From Seriola aureovittata (Eukaryota; Chordata; Actinopteri; Carangiformes; Carangidae): DNA of 64,000 nt. Both the position numbers and the translations under genes were made by a program. Shown one piece after another: positions 1-12,184 of this stretch. The first letter of the stretch is position 1, and the number at the start of each line of letters is the position of its first letter. The stretch is taken from positions 717,212-781,211 of the forward strand of contig NC_079374.1 in NCBI RefSeq assembly GCF_021018895.1. Direction: 5' to 3'. The notes under the pieces were generated by a model. That model was not told the origin of the DNA. It searched no databases and saw only the letters and a list, made by a program, of their open reading frames with translations.

Positions 1-1546
1 AAGTACTCTTTTCATACATGGCACCGTTGTAGTTATCAACGTCATGTCATCCATGTAGGCCCTAATTGGTGTAAGGCGCATCCCATCCTGCCGCATCTCT
101 CCACCTACAACCCACTTAGAAGCTCTAATGATTACCTCCATCGCCATTGTGAATGCCAATGGAGAAATCGTGCACCCTGCCATAATGCCTATTTCTAGCC
201 TCTGCCTCCCTGTTGTAAAGCCTGCTGTACTTAAGCATAGTCTAATATCTTGGAAATACGACCTTACTAAATTAACCACTACTCCAGGCACTCTGCAGTA
301 TCTATTAACCTATTCCTTTCTAAATAACTAGCTAATCTCCGTGCAACTACGCTAAAGAAGATCTTCCCCTCTACATTTAGGAGAGAGATCATTCGAAACT
401 GACTCAGGTCTGAGGACTCCTTCTCCTTTGGAATAAAAACACCTCCTGCCCTACGCCATGCTCTGGGAATAACCTGTTTCTCCCAAACTATTCTTAATTG
501 CCTCCACAAAAACTTTAGGATATCAGGTGCGCTTTTATAAACCCGGTAGGGGACTCCATTTGGCCCTGGGGCCGAAGAAGCCTTTGCACGCCTGACTACC
601 TCCTCAACCTCCTTCCACCTGGGTGGTCTAACATCCATCTCATGATCTATCTTTCCTACTGGTGGCATGTCAGGTGGAAGGCCTACTACTCTATTCTGCT
701 CAAAATCTGAATATGTGTTTCTTAGATATTTTTCTACTTCTAACTTTGATGCCCTAAGCTGCCCTCCCTTTTCCTGGTTAAACAATCCTTTAACAAACTT
801 GAAAGGATCCCTGTAAAACGCTGTCCTTACATACTCTTTATTCTTTCTCTTTTTCCTAAGATATTCAGCCCTTCTAAGTACTGCTAGTCTGCCTCTCAAA
901 TCTTCTTGCAACACATTAATTCCCCCCTCTCTTCCTCTGTTGCCCTTTTCCACTGCTTTCTTAATTGTCTTCTTTCCTTAACTAATTTCTCCATTTCCCT
1001 TTGCTGTCTAGACTTAACTAACTGTGCTCTTTCAACCCTCTTTCTGTCTTGCACCCCAAATCTTTCTGCATCATAGGAGTAAATTATATCTCCTAACTTC
1101 TCTAGTATATCGCTTGCATTTCCTCCTAGTCTGCTTAAAATTACTGACAAATCTCTATTGACTGACTCCCATTCTTTCTTGCTATTTGCCCTCGGCCATT
1201 TAACTCTAGTTTTCTGCTCCATATTTCTCTCTCTGACTGGCCCATTCACCTCAGTCTCAGCTGCATCCCCTCTTGTATTCTCCTCTTCCCCCTCTGTAGC
1301 TGTGTTATTGATATCCTTCGAACTGTGGTTTTCTACCTGTTGCTGGACTTCATCTGACTTATTCAATTGACTTCTTAAAAAGCATTGATCGATGCGACCA
1401 CACTGCCTTTCCTTTGCAACACATCTCTTTCTTCCCTGATGCATTCTAATGCCCCTAACTGACGTTACTTTCTGCCAGCCACAAGGACAAATCTGGAGCT
1501 TATTTCCCTCTAGCCTAACATTTTTATTCTCTCCAGCTACGCTCAC
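1..1546 (-). mobile_element. Degenerate non-LTR retrotransposon (zinc finger + reverse transcriptase), 3' end cut by window edge
   Basis: Read on the minus strand, this is a LINE-type polyprotein in three broken pieces. The first (1546-896) begins with a Cys/His finger of the form C-x-C-x(11)-H-x(5)-C (CPCGWQK then GIRMHQGRKRC), followed by a basic, charged linker. The second (953-279) is in another frame and holds the RT fingers: a PGPNGVPYRVYK motif, FIPKEKESSDLSQFRMISLLN, and VEGKIFFSVVARRL. The third (about 285 to the window start) is in a further frame and holds the catalytic YMDD box at 57-46. The stretch between the fingers and YMDD is shorter than usual for such RTs, so an internal deletion is likely as well as two frameshifts. 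The N-terminal finger suggests the R2/R4/NeSL-type group, but the clade is an inference. Not functional as it stands. Confidence 0.8.
46..57 (-). other. YMDD catalytic box of the LINE reverse transcriptase
   Basis: The reverse complement reads Tyr-Met-Asp-Asp within a context RAYMDDMTL. This is the metal-binding RT motif. It lies in a different frame from the upstream finger/palm part (953-279), which shows the ORF is broken near position 285. Confidence 0.75.
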
Positions 1547-1589
1547 ATCACCCTGAAAACTATTCTGCCAGTTCTAGTCCTAGAGAATA

Positions 1590-2190
1590 GGTCCGTGCCC
1601 CCTATTCTTCACTGAGCCCAGTACAAAGGTATAGTTGGCTGTCATCTGCATAGCAGTGATATGAGAAGTCATGCAAGCAGATAATTGGACCCAATGAGGT
1701 GGTGTATATTACAAAGAGGAAGGGTCCCAGTACTGATCCTTGTGGCACTCCTGTGGCGAAGGGATGGTTTGTCCTTGCCATGGCACACTGAAAGAGCGCC
1801 CATTGAGATAAGATTCAAAACATGAAAGTGCTTTGCCCAAGATTCCCATGTTGGAGAGTAAAGACAGCAGGATGTGGTGGTTCACTGTATCACTGTTTTT
1901 TAAATGTCTATAATGCAGTTTTTGACCAGTGGAAAAGGAGTTTGAGAGTGCTGCAGACACATTTCAGGTCAAATTAGTGTATCATGGACAGGACGTACAC
2001 ACAGCTCCGATTTTGTGGATGTGGATGTTCATATCACCAAAATTGAGTAGCAAACAGCCATGGTCAGGAATAGAAGACAAAAGTGTGTCTAGCTCATCCA
2101 CAATGAGCCACAAATCACTAGGATAGTAGATGAGGATTATTTGTTTGGAACAGTTGAGTGATTATCCATTTGTTGAAAATTGAAGTTGAA
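1590..2190 (-). mobile_element. L2-like LINE fragment (endonuclease and RT pieces)
   Basis: On the minus strand, about 2170-2030 reads like the end of an APE-type endonuclease (ILIYYPSD, then a GDMNIHI motif). About 1960-1600 reads like an RT palm: a DTVNHHILLSLLSNMGI run, [10 protein letters not shown], then YADDSQLYL with the YADD catalytic box at 1652-1641. The normal stretch between endonuclease and RT is missing, so this is an internally deleted, frameshifted fossil. Assignment to the L2/Maui group is by recognition of these motifs, not by search. Boundaries are approximate. Confidence 0.65.
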
Positions 2191-2199
2191 AATGTCCCA

Positions 2200-3156
2200 C
2201 ATCTCTGGCTATCACCAGATTTGGGTTAGCTGTATGATGTAGAGATGTGACTAGATAATGCTTAATAATGTCACTGAATCTCCAGAGAAAAGTTTGGCTT
2301 GCAAAAATGAAAGAGAAATTTGTCAGTTGGGTGGTCTGGAAGAGCAACAACCAAGGTGTGTTACAACAGTTTCCACTGCGACTGACATGAAGATCTTTCA
2401 CTTATTCTTGCTTATAAAAAAAATTCTGATTCTAAAGCATTAGCCAACAAATGAATAATAACAGGGCAGTATTGTAATTTGAATTAAATTTACCAAAGTG
2501 CAATTACAAATATACCTGCATATGTTAGATTCAGGATAGGTTAGGACAGGATAGGACCTAAAGTGGTTTGTCTCTTTGGGCTGCTAGGAGGGTCTTTGTG
2601 GGTTTCTGCAGTCATTACAGTTATATGAAAATGTTGGTTGGTCATCACTGACACCTAGAAGACATTAGCATACCTCTGTCGGTCTAAGTTGCCCAGATAT
2701 TTAACATTCGCAGTTGAGTTCATTACTCTTCACATTCCTACTGGAATAAGCTGCAAAGCACACTTAAGCTAGAAGAACTAATTCCTCTGAGGAACTTTAA
2801 AATTTTACTGGGTGATCATTTTAACACTATATGAGATTGTTTTAATAAGTGTGTTTATGTTTATGTATCTGTGTGTAATGTCTGCTTGTGAATGAGTTGT
2901 CTTACTGTGGTGCTGTAAATATGTAAGTTGTTCTGAAACATCACTTATAAAAGAGATTGTGATCTCACTGAGACTTCCTGAAAATGACTCACACATTGTA
3001 AAACAGGTCCAGCTAGTCTAAGTGACAAAAAAAGTCAAAGTGGCAATGAGCAGCAGTCAGTGCATTTATTTGGTTTTCTCTTTGTTCAGTGTAACAATCA
3101 CTTTGCTGTGAGACTGAGCACTTCAACCCTGGGCAAGAGAGAAGAGAAACTGCAAA
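2200..3156. other. Non-coding stretch upstream of the MIEAP-like gene
   Basis: No coding region is supported here. The last 60-100 bases are the presumptive 5' UTR of the gene starting at 3157, and the promoter should lie in this interval. I see no clear TATA box in a convincing position. Confidence 0.4.
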
Positions 3157-3182
3157 ATGAGTGGATTTGGACAGAGTATCAG
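3157..3182 (+). CDS. MIEAP-like gene, exon 1 (start codon)
   Basis: ATG at 3157 followed by eight codons and two bases of a split codon, then the donor GTAAAT at 3183. The phase-2 end matches every one of the following exons through exon 16. This agreement is the reason for choosing this start. The real 5' UTR extent is unknown. Confidence 0.6.
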
Positions 3183-3569
3183 GTAAATAATTAACAAATA
3201 TGAAACTTCAGACTTTTATCTCAACTGTAAACTGGATAAACTGAGGAATGTAAAATTGAGTGAAATACTGGCTGCAGATTTATTTTTTTGGACTTATTTT
3301 ATATGATTCCAGCTCTGTTTTACTATCAGTGTCAGAGAGTAAATACTTACATTATAAAATAAATATAATATCAAAATGAATGTAAGTATGTTAGTTACTG
3401 AGAAAAAAATTATAATTAAATTAACGTTATTAATCAAAATGTTTTTGATTACAAAGGGATTAGATCTGAATATATTATTTTTGGTAAAAAGCTGATATGT
3501 AGAATATAACATTGATTCAGTTGCTTTCATCTTTTGGCTGAACAGGAACAATGTTGGTCAGATAGTTGA

Positions 3570-5136
3570 TACAGTGGTAAGAAAAAGTATGTGAACCTTT
3601 TGGAATGTCTTGGTTTTCTGAATACATTTTTCATAAAATCTGATCTGATCTTCATCTAAGTCAAGGGTATTGACAAATATAATGTGTCTAAAATAATAAC
3701 ACAAGAAAAAATCAGATCTTTCATGTCTTTATTGAACACACTCATTCAACATTCAAAATGGCAGTGGAAAAAGTAAGTGAACCCTTAGAATTAATAACTG
3801 GTTGACCCCCCCTTAGCAGCAATAACCTCAACCAGGTGCTTCCTGTAGCTGTGGATCAGAACTGCACATCGTTGAGGAGGAATTTTTCCCCATTCTTCTT
3901 GGCAGAACTGCTTAAGCTCTGCCATATTCTTTGGACGTCTCATGTGTCTGGCTCTCTTCAAGTCAATCCATAGCATTTCTATTGGATTGAGGTCTGGGCT
4001 CTGACTTGGCCACTCAAAAAGGCGGATTTTGTTTTTCTGGAACCATTCTGTTGTGGACTTGCTCCGGTGTTTTGGGTCATTGTCCTGTTGCATCACCCAC
4101 TTTCTAGAGAATTTCAGCTGATGTAGACATTCTCAGATTATCCTGAAGAATTCTCTGATAAACTTGGGAATTCATCTTCCCCTCAATGATTGCAAGCTGG
4201 CCAGGCCCTGATGCAGCAAAGCAGGCCCAAATCATGAGGTTTCCTCCACCATACTTTACGGTTGAGATGATGTTTTCATGACGATATGCCGTGCCCTTTC
4301 TATGCCAGATGTAGTGCTGGGTGTTTTTTCCAAATAGTTCAATCTTTGTTTCATCAGTCCACAAAACATTTTGCCAATACCGCTGTGGAGTGTCAATGTG
4401 CTCTTTTGCAAACTTCAGGCGTTCAGCAATGTTCTTTTTAGTAAGCAGTGGCTTCCTTCGTGGTGTCCTGCCGTAGATCCCCTGCTTGTTCAATGTTTTA
4501 CGTATTGTAGACTCATGAACAGAGATCTTAGCCAGTTCCAATGATGCCTTCAAATCTTTGGATTTTATTCTGGGTTGTTTCTTTACCTCAACGATGAGCC
4601 TTCGTCTTGGTGTCATTTTGACTGGGCGTCCACTTCTTGGTAGAGTAGCAACAGTCCCAAAGTGTCTCCATTTGTAGATTGTTTGCCTAACTGTAGACTG
4701 GTGAATTTCTAATGTCTTTGAAATCACTTTGTAACCCTTGCCAGCTTTTGTAAATCAGCAATTCTTGATCGTAGATCCTCTGAAAGCTCTTTTTGGCGAG
4801 GCATGGCTCACATAAACGTGTTCTTCTTTTGCAAAATTAACTCCAAAAGTTTGGGGGTTTTTATCCGTAAAAGTAGCTTTAGTCCACACCCCCAAACTCA
4901 CTGTCTTAACGAGACTCCAGGTATGCTAAAACCTTACACCAATTAGCTTTTTTGAGGTCATTAATTCAAGGGTTCACATACTTTTTCCCCAAGCACTATG
5001 AGGATTTTTTGGTTATTCTCAATAAAGACATGAAAGATCAATTTTTTTGTGGTATTATTTAAGACACATTATATTTGTCAATAACCTTGACTTAGATGAA
5101 TATCAGATCACATTTTATGACAAATTTACCACTGTA
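3570..5136 (-). mobile_element. Tc1-type DNA transposon, inactivated, in intron 1
   Basis: About 1.56 kb between two TA dinucleotides. Both ends begin TACAGTGGTAA in inverted orientation, followed by long, imperfect terminal inverted repeats of roughly 170-210 bases (left about 3572-3780, right about 4960-5134). The right repeat lacks about 50 bases near its tip that the left one has. The interior encodes a broken Tc1/mariner transposase on the minus strand. Its length and TA target site fit the Tc1 family. It sits in intron 1 of the MIEAP-like gene in the opposite orientation. Confidence 0.92.
3791..4804 (-). pseudogene. Tc1 transposase pseudogene
   Basis: The start codon is at 4804-4802. 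The paired helix-turn-helix region follows (VRQTIYKWRHFGTV, then SGRPVKMTPR with the GRPR-like AT-hook). The DDE catalytic residues are all visible: Asp in LWTDETK, Asp in QQDNDPKH and Glu in LNPIEMLW. The C-terminus GGSTSY ends at 3791. There are two breaks: a one-base frameshift near 4750, before the ISKTLEIHQS segment, and a frame change with a stop near 4100-4105, between the first and second catalytic Asp segments. The protein therefore cannot be made intact, but the element may be mobilisable in trans through its repeats. Confidence 0.9.
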
Positions 5137-6540
5137 GATGTGAGATCTAATAACACTAATTTTATTCAGCAGTGTGTTTTAATTACGGATGAACTTGAAG
5201 ACGTCATTATATTGTAACATTTCTGCAGGGCACCAAAAACTAAGTTAATGAAAAGTAATAAAAGCTAACAAGTTACATTACTTTGAAATAATTAAAACAG
5301 TTACATTGCTTATTACATTTTCAACAGGGTACTTAGTTATCTGTAACAATTACATTTCAAACCATCTCAAACTGCGGGCAGTCAGTGTCTGACTCCGCCC
5401 CTAATTCCCAGCTAATCCAAAAATGGACAAAGAGGAGGGGCTTGTGCAGAACCAAGACTATGGTGTATGCTGGTTTGTGGCAATCATATGCTAACAAGTC
5501 TTTTGCTCAAAGAGGCCACACCATCAATTCTCCATAACTCTAGAGACCAGAACAGTTTCTGTACCAGGCTGTAAACATGTTTATTTCTGCTGTAAAGTTG
5601 GACATTTTAACATGGGAGTCTATGGGGACTGATTCACTGTTGGAGCCAGACTCTAGTGGTCGTTAGAGGAACTGCAGCTCCTTGTTGTTCACTGTTGATG
5701 CTTCATGTTTCAGTCTGGAGGTTGCAGCTCGGTGATTACATTATCATTTTATTACAGTGTTAATAATGTTTACATGATTAATTTGTATTACAACTTTTTG
5801 TTGCATTATCAGCACAAACATTCCCGACCGAGATCAGGTTCCTGAAAATTTAATATAAGTGCCTCATTTTATACTTGTGATTTTCCTTTACTACATTTCC
5901 TCTTCACTTAGTATAAGTGAATTTCATTATATTCAGTTTTATTGATTATAGAGCTTTAGAATACATTACGGTTGAAGAAAATACAAATAGATTATATCTT
6001 AAAAACAAACAAACTTGGTCAATGAATGCCTACGATTTCTGTTTATCTGAATATGGGATGTACAAATGTTCTATAACGATCCTCTTAATTTCATACACAT
6101 AGTTACACATTACATTTCATTTATGTCCTTAGAGCCTCATAATGGAATACCAAAAGGAGAAAATAAAGCCAGGTGCTAAAACTGTGCTAGCATAGCAGTT
6201 GACAAAATAATGCATTTTAGGCTCAACTTGTCACGTTGTCATATTAATCCACAGGTAACAATAAAAAAATATGTAAAACACAATATATCTGATTGGACTA
6301 ATTACAGATTCAGCTGCTTATAGCATTTTAATACAAAGTATGTTCCCTCAGTATAACAACATTTTTCTTAGTAAATAAGTTACATTGACTTATAAATAGA
6401 CAAGCTAACAATAAGCGACAGCAGCTATGTTATTACATTGTCCATTCATACTTTTTATTTCATTGTCCACAGTAGTTAAATTATCTCTTTTCTTAACATG
6501 ATATATATGATCCATAACAACGGTATGAGTTTCTGCAGTA
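5137..6540. other. Intron sequence with a dispersed repeat copy
   Basis: AT-rich intron 1 sequence. The part from about 5378 to 5690 is a dispersed repeat (see separate entry). The rest holds nothing I can identify. An exon-like stretch near 6131-6171 was considered and rejected. Confidence 0.5.
5378..5690 (+). repeat. Dispersed repeat, copy 1 (second copy at 18390-18690)
   Basis: It shares long near-identical blocks with 18390-18690: GTGTCTGACTCCGCCCCTAA, CAATTCTCCATAACT, and a region around AGAGACCAGAACAGTTTCTG running through GTTGGAGCCAGACTCTAGTGG. The same orientation in both places indicates an interspersed element. I recognise the consensus as common in fish genomes but cannot name its family. 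Confidence 0.75.
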
Positions 6541-6586
6541 CCTGACGACCTGTGAAATTAATGACTTCCTCTTCCTCCAAACACAG

Positions 6587-6622
6587 AGAGCCTGAGCCTG
6601 CAGCAGATGTTGAAGACACGGG
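6587..6622 (+). CDS. MIEAP-like gene, repeat exon A, copy 1
   Basis: It lies between acceptor TCCAAACACAG and donor GTAAAG and encodes EPEPAADVEDTG across its split codons. The length is 36 nt, phase 2 to phase 2, so it can be added or skipped without a frameshift. Confidence 0.7.
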
Positions 6623-6708
6623 GTAAAGACTGACTTCTTATTAGAACTTGATGTGTTTGTGGAGAACAATCATTTAAACTAACTCCCTGATTCTTCATGT
6701 TCCCACAG

Positions 6709-6744
6709 ATCAAAACAGGAAGGTGTTCAAACTGAGACAGGAGG
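6709..6744 (+). CDS. MIEAP-like gene, repeat exon B, copy 1
   Basis: Acceptor CATGTTCCCACAG, donor GTATGT, 36 nt, encoding SKQEGVQTETGG. It is separated from exon A by only 86 nt of intron. Confidence 0.7.
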
Positions 6745-7946
6745 GTATGTTACTGATTGTACTGAGTTACACTTTAAATCCAGAAGAAGTTTGAAAAGCA
6801 GCAGTGGGAAATGGCGGGTTTGGGATAGCAGGAGAAAACTTTGCACATCTATTATGAGAGGCAGGTGTGTAGGAACAGGATGAGTGGATCCAAAGTGACA
6901 ATCAAAAAAATCCTGCACTCTTTCTGACCTGCAACAAACAATTTAATGCAACATCTCGGTCTTAGACCTTCATCAGCCCAATGGTTCGCCAACACATAGG
7001 AGCCATCTTCAACAGGAGTGGCTGAGTCGGCAGCCAATCACCTCCGCCCACATGATGTGGAAGATAACAATAAGCCCACATCAATTCACAGTACTACTTC
7101 ACAATCAGATGACCCTTATAAAGATTTATAAATGGTTTATAATCAGCTAAATAATTCACTTTATGAATCATAAATAAACAGTTATAAACAAGTTATAACA
7201 GTTTTCATACTTTGATGGAGACTCACTATTTGGCAAGATCAAGTTAATGCTTACTACTCATTAATCTGACGAATGACTTACTGCCATTTATCACTGGTAA
7301 CAGGAGCCTCATGGTAACTCATTAATAAATAATCATGTGTTTTACACTTTACAATAAGACTCCTTTTACCAGTTATAAATAGTAATCGCTCATTAATAGA
7401 TGTCAAGATCTTCAACACCGCCAAGGCCTCAGAGGATTAATCTGGTCATGTGGTATGATCATGTGATCTGCCGTAATTTGATCTGCCAGATGAAACTTTT
7501 GGACTATTAAAGTGCTGACAGCGGTTAATTGCTAATTAATTAATTAGTAAATGAACAAACGTGCTGAAGCAGCAGCTACAGACCCTGATGATGGAGAAAA
7601 CAAAGAGATGTGAGGCTGGACAGTTCAGAGACATGAGGGCTCACTATTTGGCAGGAAACAGGTCACTGTTGACCTTTTTATCTAATGTGTTATAACAGCT
7701 TTTTTATGATTTATAAAGCGTGAATAAGCTCATTAATAAACTAGCTATAAACCTTTCATTAAGCCTTTATAAGGGGAGTGTTGATGTAAAGTGGAACCAA
7801 TTCACTATGTAACAGTTAAGAATTTGTTGGGGATTTTGGATAGTCCAATTGAGCAAGATTGTTTTCTTACTGGAAGTGTGTCATTTCATGTACAGTTTTA
7901 CCTGACGACCTGTGAAATTAATGACTTCCTCTTCCTCCAAACACAG

Positions 7947-7982
7947 AGAGCCTGAGCCTGCAGCAGATGTTGAAGACACGGG
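7947..7982 (+). CDS. MIEAP-like gene, repeat exon A, copy 2
   Basis: Identical in sequence and splice sites to copy 1, 1360 bases downstream. Confidence 0.68.
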
Positions 7983-8068
7983 GTAAAGACTGACTTCTTA
8001 TTAGAACTTGATGTGTTTGTGGAGAACAATCATTTAAACTAACTCCCTGATTCTTCATGTTCCCACAG

Positions 8069-8104
8069 ATCAAAACAGGAAGGTGTTCAAACTGAGACAG
8101 GAGG
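8069..8104 (+). CDS. MIEAP-like gene, repeat exon B, copy 2
   Basis: Identical in sequence and splice sites to copy 1 of exon B. Confidence 0.68.
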
Positions 8105-9306
8105 GTATGTTACTGATTGTACTGAGTTACACTTTAAATCCAGAAGAAGTTTGAAAAGCAGCAGTGGGAAATGGCGGGTTTGGGATAGCAGGAGAAAACT
8201 TTGCACATCTATTATGAGAGGCAGGTGTGTAGGAACAGGATGAGTGGATCCAAAGTGACAATCAAAAAAATCCTGCACTCTTTCTGACCTGCAACAAACA
8301 ATTTAATGCAACATCTCGGTCTTAGACCTTCATCAGCCCAATGGTTCGCCAACACATAGGAGCCATCTTCAACAGGAGTGGCTGAGTCGGCAGCCAATCA
8401 CCTCCGCCCACATGATGTGGAAGATAACAATAAGCCCACATCAATTCACAGTACTACTTCACAATCAGATGACCCTTATAAAGATTTATAAATGGTTTAT
8501 AATCAGCTAAATAATTCACTTTATGAATCATAAATAAACAGTTATAAACAAGTTATAACAGTTTTCATACTTTGATGGAGACTCACTATTTGGCAAGATC
8601 AAGTTAATGCTTACTACTCATTAATCTGACGAATGACTTACTGCCATTTATCACTGGTAACAGGAGCCTCATGGTAACTCATTAATAAATAATCATGTGT
8701 TTTACACTTTACAATAAGACTCCTTTTACCAGTTATAAATAGTAATCGCTCATTAATAGATGTCAAGGTCTTCAACACCGCCAAGGCCTCAGAGGATTAA
8801 TCTGGTCATGTGGTATGATCATGTGATCTGCCGTAATTTGATCTGCCAGATGAAACTTTTGGACTATTAAAGTGCTGACAGCGGTTAATTGCTAATTAAT
8901 TAATTAGTAAATGAACAAACGTGCTGAAGCAGCAGCTACAGACCCTGATGATGGAGAAAACAAAGAGATGTGAGGCTGGACAGTTCAGAGACATGAGGGC
9001 TCACTATTTGGCAGGAAACAGGTCACTGTTGGCCTTTTTATCTAATGTGTTATAACAGCTTTTTTATGATTTATAAAGCGTGAATAAGCTCATTAATAAA
9101 CTAGCTATAAACCTTTCATTAAGCCTTTATAAGGGGAGTGTTGATGTAAAGTGGAACCAATTCACTATGTAACAGTTAAGAATTTGTTGGGGATTTTGGA
9201 TAGTCCAATTGAGCAAGATTGTTTTCTTACTGGAAGTGTGTCATTTCATGTACAGTTTTACCTGACGACCTGTGAAATTAATGACTTCCTCTTCCTCCAA
9301 ACACAG

Positions 9307-9342
9307 AGAGCCTGAGCCTGCAGCAGATGTTGAAGACACGGG
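9307..9342 (+). CDS. MIEAP-like gene, repeat exon A, copy 3
   Basis: Identical to copy 1 with intact acceptor and donor. Confidence 0.68.
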
Positions 9343-9428
9343 GTAAAGACTGACTTCTTATTAGAACTTGATGTGTTTGTGGAGAACAATCATTTAAACT
9401 AACTCCCTGATTCTTCATGTTCCCACAG

Positions 9429-9464
9429 ATCAAAACAGGAAGGTGTTCAAACTGAGACAGGAGG
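9429..9464 (+). CDS. MIEAP-like gene, repeat exon B, copy 3
   Basis: Identical to copy 1 with intact acceptor and donor. Confidence 0.68.
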
Positions 9465-10666
9465 GTATGTTACTGATTGTACTGAGTTACACTTTAAATC
9501 CAGAAGAAGTTTGAAAAGCAGCAGTGGGAAATGGCGGGTTTGGGATAGCAGGAGAAAACTTTGCACATCTATTATGAGAGGCAGGTGTGTAGGAACAGGA
9601 TGAGTGGATCCAAAGTGACAATCAAAAAAATCCTGCACTCTTTCTGACCTGCAACAAACAATTTAATGCAACATCTCGGTCTTAGACCTTCATCAGCCCA
9701 ATGGTTCGCCAACACATAGGAGCCATCTTCAACAGGAGTGGCTGAGTCGGCAGCCAATCACCTCCGCCCACATGATGTGGAAGATAACAATAAGCCCACA
9801 TCAATTCACAGTACTACTTCACAATCAGATGACCCTTATAAAGATTTATAAATGGTTTATAATCAGCTAAATAATTCACTTTATGAATCATAAATAAACA
9901 GTTATAAACAAGTTATAACAGTTTTCATACTTTGATGGAGACTCACTATTTGGCAAGATCAAGTTAATGCTTACTACTCATTAATCTGACGAATGACTTA
10001 CTGCCATTTATCACTGGTAACAGGAGCCTCATGGTAACTCATTAATAAATAATCATGTGTTTTACACTTTACAATAAGACTCCTTTTACCAGTTATAAAT
10101 AGTAATCGCTCATTAATAGATGTCAAGATCTTCAACACCGCCAAGGCCTCAGAGGATTAATCTGGTCATGTGGTATGATCATGTGATCTGCCGTAATTTG
10201 ATCTGCCAGATGAAACTTTTGGACTATTAAAGTGCTGACAGCGGTTAATTGCTAATTAATTAATTAGTAAATGAACAAACGTGCTGAAGCAGCAGCTACA
10301 GACCCTGATGATGGAGAAAACAAAGAGATGTGAGGCTGGACAGTTCAGAGACATGAGGGCTCACTATTTGGCAGGAAACAGGTCACTGTTGACCTTTTTA
10401 TCTAATGTGTTATAACAGCTTTTTTATGATTTATAAAGCGTGAATAAGCTCATTAATAAACTAGCTATAAACCTTTCATTAAGCCTTTATAAGGGGAGTG
10501 TTGATGTAAAGTGGAACCAATTCACTATGTAACAGTTAAGAATTTGTTGGGGATTTTGGATAGTCCAATTGAGCAAGATTGTTTTCTTACTGGAAGTGTG
10601 TCATTTCATGTACAGTTTTACCTGACGACCTGTGAAATTAATGACTTCCTCTTCCTCCAAACACAG

Positions 10667-10702
10667 AGAGCCTGAGCCTGCAGCAGATGTTGAAGACACG
10701 GG
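10667..10702 (+). CDS. MIEAP-like gene, repeat exon A, copy 4
   Basis: Identical to copy 1 with intact acceptor and donor. Confidence 0.68.
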
Positions 10703-10788
10703 GTAAAGACTGACTTCTTATTAGAACTTGATGTGTTTGTGGAGAACAATCATTTAAACTAACTCCCTGATTCTTCATGTTCCCACAG

Positions 10789-10824
10789 ATCAAAACAGGA
10801 AGGTGTTCAAACTGAGACACTAGG
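10789..10824 (+). CDS. MIEAP-like gene, repeat exon B, copy 4 (variant)
   Basis: Two adjacent changes at 10820-10821 replace one Gly of the TGG ending by Leu (TLG). In the alternative open frame the same change makes a TAG stop. This supports the acidic EPEP/SKQEG frame as the one under use. Confidence 0.68.
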
Positions 10825-12026
10825 GTATGTTACTGATTGTACTGAGTTACACTTTAAATCCAGAAGAAGTTTGAAAAGCAGCAGTGGGAAATGGCGGGTT
10901 TGGGATAGCAGGAGAAAACTTTGCACATCTATTATGAGAGGCAGGTGTGTAGGAACAGGATGAGTGGATCCAAAGTGACAATCAAAAAAATCCTGCACTC
11001 TTTCTGACCTGCAACAAACAATTTAATGCAACATCTCGGTCTTAGACCTTCATCAGCCCAATGGTTCGCCAACACATAGGAGCCATCTTCAACAGGAGTG
11101 GCTGAGTCGGCAGCCAATCACCTCCGCCCACATGATGTGGAAGATAACAATAAGCCCACATCAATTCACAGTACTACTTCACAATCAGATGACCCTTATA
11201 AAGATTTATAAATGGTTTATAATCAGCTAAATAATTCACTTTATGAATCATAAATAAACAGTTATAAACAAGTTATAACAGTTTTCATACTTTGATGGAG
11301 ACTCACTATTTGGCAAGATCAAGTTAATGCTTACTACTCATTAATCTGACGAATGACTTACTGCCATTTATCACTGGTAACAGGAGCCTCATGGTAACTC
11401 ATTAATAAATAATCATGTGTTTTACACTTTACAATAAGACTCCTTTTACCAGTTATAAATAGTAATCGCTCATTAATAGATGTCAAGGTCTTCAACACCG
11501 CCAAGGCCTCAGAGGATTAATCTGGTCATGTGGTATGATCATGTGATCTGCCGTAATTTGATCTGCCAGATGAAACTTTTGGACTATTAAAGTGCTGACA
11601 GCGGTTAATTGCTAATTAATTAATTAGTAAATGAACAAACGTGCTGAAGCAGCAGCTACAGACCCTGATGATGGAGAAAACAAAGAGATGTGAGGCTGGA
11701 CAGTTCAGAGACATGAGGGCTCACTATTTGGCAGGAAACAGGTCACTGTTGACCTTTTTATCTAATGTGTTATAACAGCTTTTTTATGATTTATAAAGCG
11801 TGAATAAGCTCATTAATAAACTAGCTATAAACCTTTCATTAAGCCTTTATAAGGGGAGTGTTGATGTAAAGTGGAACCAATTCACTATGTAACAGTTAAG
11901 AATTTGTTGGGGATTTTGGATAGTCCAATTGAGCAAGATTGTTTTCTTACTGGAAGTGTGTCATTTCATGTACAGTTTTACCTGACGACCTGTGAAATTA
12001 ATGACTTCCTCTTCCTCCAAACACAG

Positions 12027-12062
12027 AGAGCCTGAGCCTGCAGCAGATGTTGAAGACACGGC
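12027..12062 (+). CDS. MIEAP-like gene, repeat exon A, copy 5 (donor variant)
   Basis: The last exon base is C instead of G (12062), so the donor context is GC/GTAAAG rather than GG/GTAAAG. The split codon changes from Gly to Ala. The donor GT is intact but its -1 position is weakened, so this copy may be skipped more often. Confidence 0.62.
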
Positions 12063-12148
12063 GTAAAGACTGACTTCTTATTAGAACTTGATGTGTTTGT
12101 GGAGAACAATCATTTAAACTAACTCCCTGATTCTTCATGTTCCCACAG

Positions 12149-12184
12149 ATCAAAACAGGAAGGTGTTCAAACTGAGACAGGAGG
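12149..12184 (+). CDS. MIEAP-like gene, repeat exon B, copy 5
   Basis: Identical to copy 1 with intact splice sites. Confidence 0.68.

Noticed and set aside
6131..6171. Exon-like stretch in intron 1 of the MIEAP-like gene (TTAG ... CCAGGTGC)
   Set aside because: In the required phase-2 frame it hits a TAA stop after two codons.
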